55,058 bases of DNA from Bacteroidaceae bacterium. GTDB lineage: Bacteria > Bacteroidota > Bacteroidia > Bacteroidales > Bacteroidaceae. Below the pieces are notes generated by a model, which saw only the letters and a program-made list of their open reading frames with translations, ran no database searches and was not told the DNA's origin. The position numbers and the translations under genes are program-made. The stretch covers positions 1-55,058 of the forward strand of contig JAFSAT010000009.1 in the NCBI GenBank assembly GCA_017442185.1, written 5' to 3'. Below are positions 54,767 through 55,058 of the stretch, in pieces. Position 1 is the first letter of the stretch. Every line of letters begins with the position of its first letter.

Positions 54767-55058
54767 ATAAAGCTTTCGGGCAATTAGTACTGCTCGGCTG
54801 AACACATCGCTGTGCTTGGACCTGCAGCCTATCAACGTCATAGTCTATGACGACCCTCAATGGAAATCTAATCTTGTGGCGGGCTTCGCACTTAGATGCT
54901 TTCAGCGCTTATCCCTTCCCGACGCGGATACCCGGCGGTGCCCCTGGCGGAACAACCGGTAAACCGGAGGTCAGTCCATCACGGTCCTCTCGTACTAGTG
55001 ACAGCTCCACGCAAATTTCCTACGCCCACGATAGATAGAGACCGAACTGTCTCACGAC
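54767..55058 (-). rRNA. rrl: 23S ribosomal RNA, 3' end (partial)
   Basis: In transcript direction it contains the conserved sarcin-ricin loop region (AGTACGAGAGGACC), CCGGGTATCCGCGTCGGG, AGCACATCTAAGTGCGAAGC-type helices and ends ...CGAGCAGTACTAATTGCCCG. The gene continues past the right edge of the window. The exact 3' end near 54767 is approximate. Together with the 5S this is the tail of an rRNA operon on the minus strand. Confidence 0.93.

Overview
The window reads as a chromosomal segment of a gut-type Bacteroidales (Bacteroidota). The evidence is Bacteroides-type promoters (TAnnTTTG at -7), almost no Shine-Dalgarno sequences, SPII lipoproteins, a Wzi-family protein, an eukaryote-like GT3 glycogen synthase next to an alpha-glucan phosphorylase, the Bacteroidota V-ATPase operon with a DUF2764 gene, ThiE-like and DUF4369 proteins, and Fib_succ_major-type surface proteins. 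I cannot name the genus from sequence alone. Strand use is mixed and most genes are housekeeping.

Layout. (1) 1-3.8 kb is accessory and decaying: the 3' part of a mobilization (Pre/MobV-like) gene broken by an amber codon and by a 626-bp internally deleted IS4-family element, a secreted-protein pseudogene with two TGA stops, a DUF2971 remnant, and an apparently intact YhcG/DUF1016 nuclease. (2) 3.8-7.7 kb: ECF sigma factor with an upstream perfect inverted repeat, a Wzi-like outer membrane protein, a lipocalin-like lipoprotein, and a nucleotidyltransferase. (3) 8.2-16.7 kb: DcuB, DUF2148 ferredoxin-like protein, agmatine deiminase plus N-carbamoylputrescine amidase (agmatine to putrescine), Dps-like ferritin, degenerate ThiE-like protein, PRPP synthetase, DUF4369 lipoprotein, PanB. 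(4) 17-25.4 kb: MFS transporter, glutamate decarboxylase, CBM9-like protein, cysteine desulfidase, lipoprotein, K+-dependent membrane pyrophosphatase. (5) 25.4-35.2 kb: a TIR - transmembrane - STING-like fusion protein, RmuC, a holin-like small-protein pair, RsiV-like lipoprotein, RsmG, MBL hydrolase, RNase Y, ZapA with a coiled-coil partner, a DUF2520 protein and a nitroreductase. (6) 35.5-49.3 kb: an active-site-degenerate malic enzyme homologue, glycogen phosphorylase and synthase, and the V-type ATPase operon E-DUF2764-A-B-D-I-K, whose K subunit keeps the Na+-binding residues. (7) 49.7-53.6 kb: a tandemly duplicated two-gene surface-protein unit. (8) 54.0-55.1 kb: the 3' end of an rRNA operon on the minus strand (23S, 5S), followed by a tandem array of three extra 5S 3'-end fragments, each followed by its own terminator hairpin.

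Two dispersed non-coding repeat families run through the intergenic regions. Family A starts AGAAGCTGTTTAAATTT and has inverted ends, like a MITE. Family B has the core ACGAGCGAAATAAAATAAAG...GCAGCGAGTG and includes an 85-bp tandem duplication. Several gene ends abut these repeats. Several convergent gene pairs share long perfect hairpins that reach into the coding ends.

The most interesting item is the TIR-TM-STING-like protein at 25408-26556: it resembles a cyclic-dinucleotide-sensing antiphage effector, but no CD-NTase gene lies anywhere in the window. The 5S-fragment/terminator array and the degenerate malic enzyme are next.
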